Of a stretch of DNA of 38,699 nucleotides, positions 37,118 through 38,699 are shown one piece after another. The stretch's first letter is position 1. Each line of letters begins with the position of its first letter. The stretch is taken from contig JAJUJZ010000013.1 of assembly GCA_029265075.1 (NCBI GenBank), forward strand, positions 1-38,699. Reading direction: 5' to 3'. A program made the position numbers and the translations under genes. This DNA is from Gammaproteobacteria bacterium. GTDB taxonomy: Bacteria > Pseudomonadota > Gammaproteobacteria > Pseudomonadales > CAMLJR01. A model generated the notes under the pieces. It was not told the DNA's origin and made no database searches. It saw only the letters and a list, made by a program, of their open reading frames with translations.

Positions 37118-37388
37118 CGCCTTACCGCTACACACTTTCCTGCCTTCGCTGTGGCAACCGCCTGGCGGCTGACGATTTTCCCTCTTTGAGGCGTTGCGCA
37201 TAACACGGGTCGCCGACTACGCGCCTCTTTTTTTCCGTTTGTTCTTTGTCGCTTGCGGCTATCGAAAATATTTCTGGCCGAGGTGTAGTTTTTCTTCGCG
37301 ATGGCGTCTTTGAGAGATAGAGATCAGCAAAACCGATCCCTGACTGGCAATCCCTAACATAACGTGGCGGGAAGGAGGAAGGATTGGA

Positions 37389-38699
37389 ATGAGACCGACA
37401 TCATCTTTCGTTTTACGGCAGGCTATCGCATCGCTCTGCGGGTGTGCGCTTATGATGACCAGCGTAGCGGCACTGAGCCAGGAACAGACAACGAGACGCT
37501 ACGATATTGCGCCTCAGGGTCTCGATGAGGCACTCACGCAATATGGACTGCAGAGTGGCCGCAATATTTACTTCCGCGGCGAGCAGATCGGGGAGCGTCA
37601 GAGTGAAGGTCTGCAGGGCGACTATTCTGCGGAAGAAGCATTGATCCGGCTCTTGTCCGGTACTGATATCCGCTACGAAGTCGCCGATGATGGAACGATA
37701 CTGATCACGCGAGCCCAAGAGGGAGCCGATCGCTCCCCCCAGCCTGCACGGCGGACGCTCGAAGAAGTTGTAGTGACCGCCACCAAGAAAAATAGCGCCG
37801 AAAACGTCCAGATGGTTCCGCTTGCCGTCACCGCCTATGGCGAGGAGCAGCTGGAACGACTCAACTTCACCGACCTCAGCAGCCTGACCACGCTGATGCC
37901 GAACGTCGCTCTCGACGAGGTTGGCAGCGTCGGCGGTTATGCCAACTTCTCGATTCGTGGCCTTGGTCTGAACAGCTCGATCCCCTCGGTAGAGCCGACG
38001 GTCGGTGTATTCATCGACGGTGTCTACATGGGTGTTCAGGCGGGTATCGTCATCGACGGCTTCGATATCGAGAGCATCGAGGTGCTGCGCGGCCCGCAGG
38101 GCGTGCTGTTCGGGCGCAACGTAACGGGCGGGGCAGTAGTACTCAATACCACCTCGCCGACCGATGAGTTCAGCTTCCGCGCCAAGGCCGCCGTCGAGAC
38201 CGGTCCGAAGTATGTCACGACGGCCACCGTATCAGGGCCGCTGGTTCCCGGCGTTCTGTCGGGCAAGCTGGCGCTCTACTACAGCGACGACAAAGGTTAT
38301 TTCGAAACGATCGGCGGCCGCGACGTCGGCGCCACGGATATGAAGATCATCCGGCCTGCGCTGCGTTTCTCGCCGAGTGGTTCACTGGATATTCAGCTGA
38401 AGCTGGAACATGGCGAGGGCGATGGCGACGGCACGCCCTCGCAAAATTTCGCGCTCAATCGACGCGGCACGCTCGACCTCACGCTCGATGAAGTCGGATT
38501 CAACCGCATTGACTGGAACCAGGCCACGCTGATTACCGACTGGGATGTCGGCATCGGCACGCTGACCAATATCACCGCCTGGCGCGAAATCGAGAACATC
38601 GCCGCGATCGATCTCGACGGCACGCCGTGGCTCTGTTTCCACGTGCCCCGCCAGCTCGTCGATCAGGATCAGGTCAGCACCGAGTTGCGCTACGCCTTC
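37389..38699 (+). CDS. TonB-dependent receptor with N-terminal STN (secretin/TonB short) domain, 3' truncated by window end
   Basis: Hand translation from ATG 37389: signal peptide, STN-like TRRYDIAPQGLDEALTQYGLQSGRNIYFRGEQIGERQSEGLQGDYSAEEALIRLLSGTDIRYEV, then LEEVVVTATKKN, IRGLGLNSSIPSVEPTVGVFIDGVYMG, IEVLRGPQGVLFGRNVTGGAVVL. Not in the ORF track because there is no stop in the window. Confidence 0.92.
   Translation, partial: MRPTSSFVLRQAIASLCGCALMMTSVAALSQEQTTRRYDIAPQGLDEALTQYGLQSGRNIYFRGEQIGERQSEGLQGDYSAEEALIRLLSGTDIRYEVADDGTILITRAQEGADRSPQPARRTLEEVVVTATKKNSAENVQMVPLAVTAYGEEQLERLNFTDLSSLTTLMPNVALDEVGSVGGYANFSIRGLGLNSSIPSVEPTVGVFIDGVYMGVQAGIVIDGFDIESIEVLRGPQGVLFGRNVTGGAVVLNTTSPTDEFSFRAKAAVETGPKYVTTATVSGPLVPGVLSGKLALYYSDDKGYFETIGGRDVGATDMKIIRPALRFSPSGSLDIQLKLEHGEGDGDGTPSQNFALNRRGTLDLTLDEVGFNRIDWNQATLITDWDVGIGTLTNITAWREIENIAAIDLDGTPWLCFHVPRQLVDQDQVSTELRYAF

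Noticed and set aside
1-38699. CRISPR arrays, tRNA/rRNA genes, IS elements or prophage
   Set aside because: No spaced direct repeats, cloverleaf-type tRNA sequence, transposase or integrase motifs noticed by eye; a tool scan (tRNAscan, ISfinder) would be needed to exclude them fully.

Overview
High-GC bacterial chromosomal window, probably proteobacterial, densely coding with no RNA genes, CRISPR arrays or transposases that I can recognise. Left to right: (a) 1-5976, a uptake/transformation-type locus: partial TetR regulator, two exported SnoaL/NTF2-like proteins, a TonB-dependent receptor (TBDR) and an MFS transporter. (b) 5981-13527, central metabolism and metal genes: Cu+-type P-type ATPase, glycogen phosphorylase, a short-form 6-phosphogluconate dehydrogenase and glucose-6-phosphate dehydrogenase. 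(c) 13956-14739, a small KGG-motif stress-type protein and a small exported protein. (d) 14807-30614, the main feature: a near-complete aryl polyene (APE)/xanthomonadin-like pigment cluster of about 16 kb. It carries ketosynthases, ketoreductase, dehydratases, two ACPs, a fused AMP-ligase/dehydratase, thioesterase, two acyltransferases, GT2, LolA, an MMPL exporter, a DUF3261-like lipoprotein, a chain-length-factor-like protein and a phosphopantetheinyl transferase. It also encodes a flavin-dependent halogenase-like enzyme with the WxWxIP and FxxPxxSxG motifs, which suggests a halogenated polyene. (e) 30687-34952, a CHASE/PAS hybrid histidine kinase with a degenerate and a canonical receiver domain, followed by a small orphan protein. 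(f) 35511-38699, a FecI/FecR-type sigma/anti-sigma pair and an STN-containing TBDR truncated by the window end (absent from the ORF track because it has no stop). Most other track ORFs are antisense shadow ORFs of high-GC genes. All family calls are by eye from protein motifs; no searches were run.
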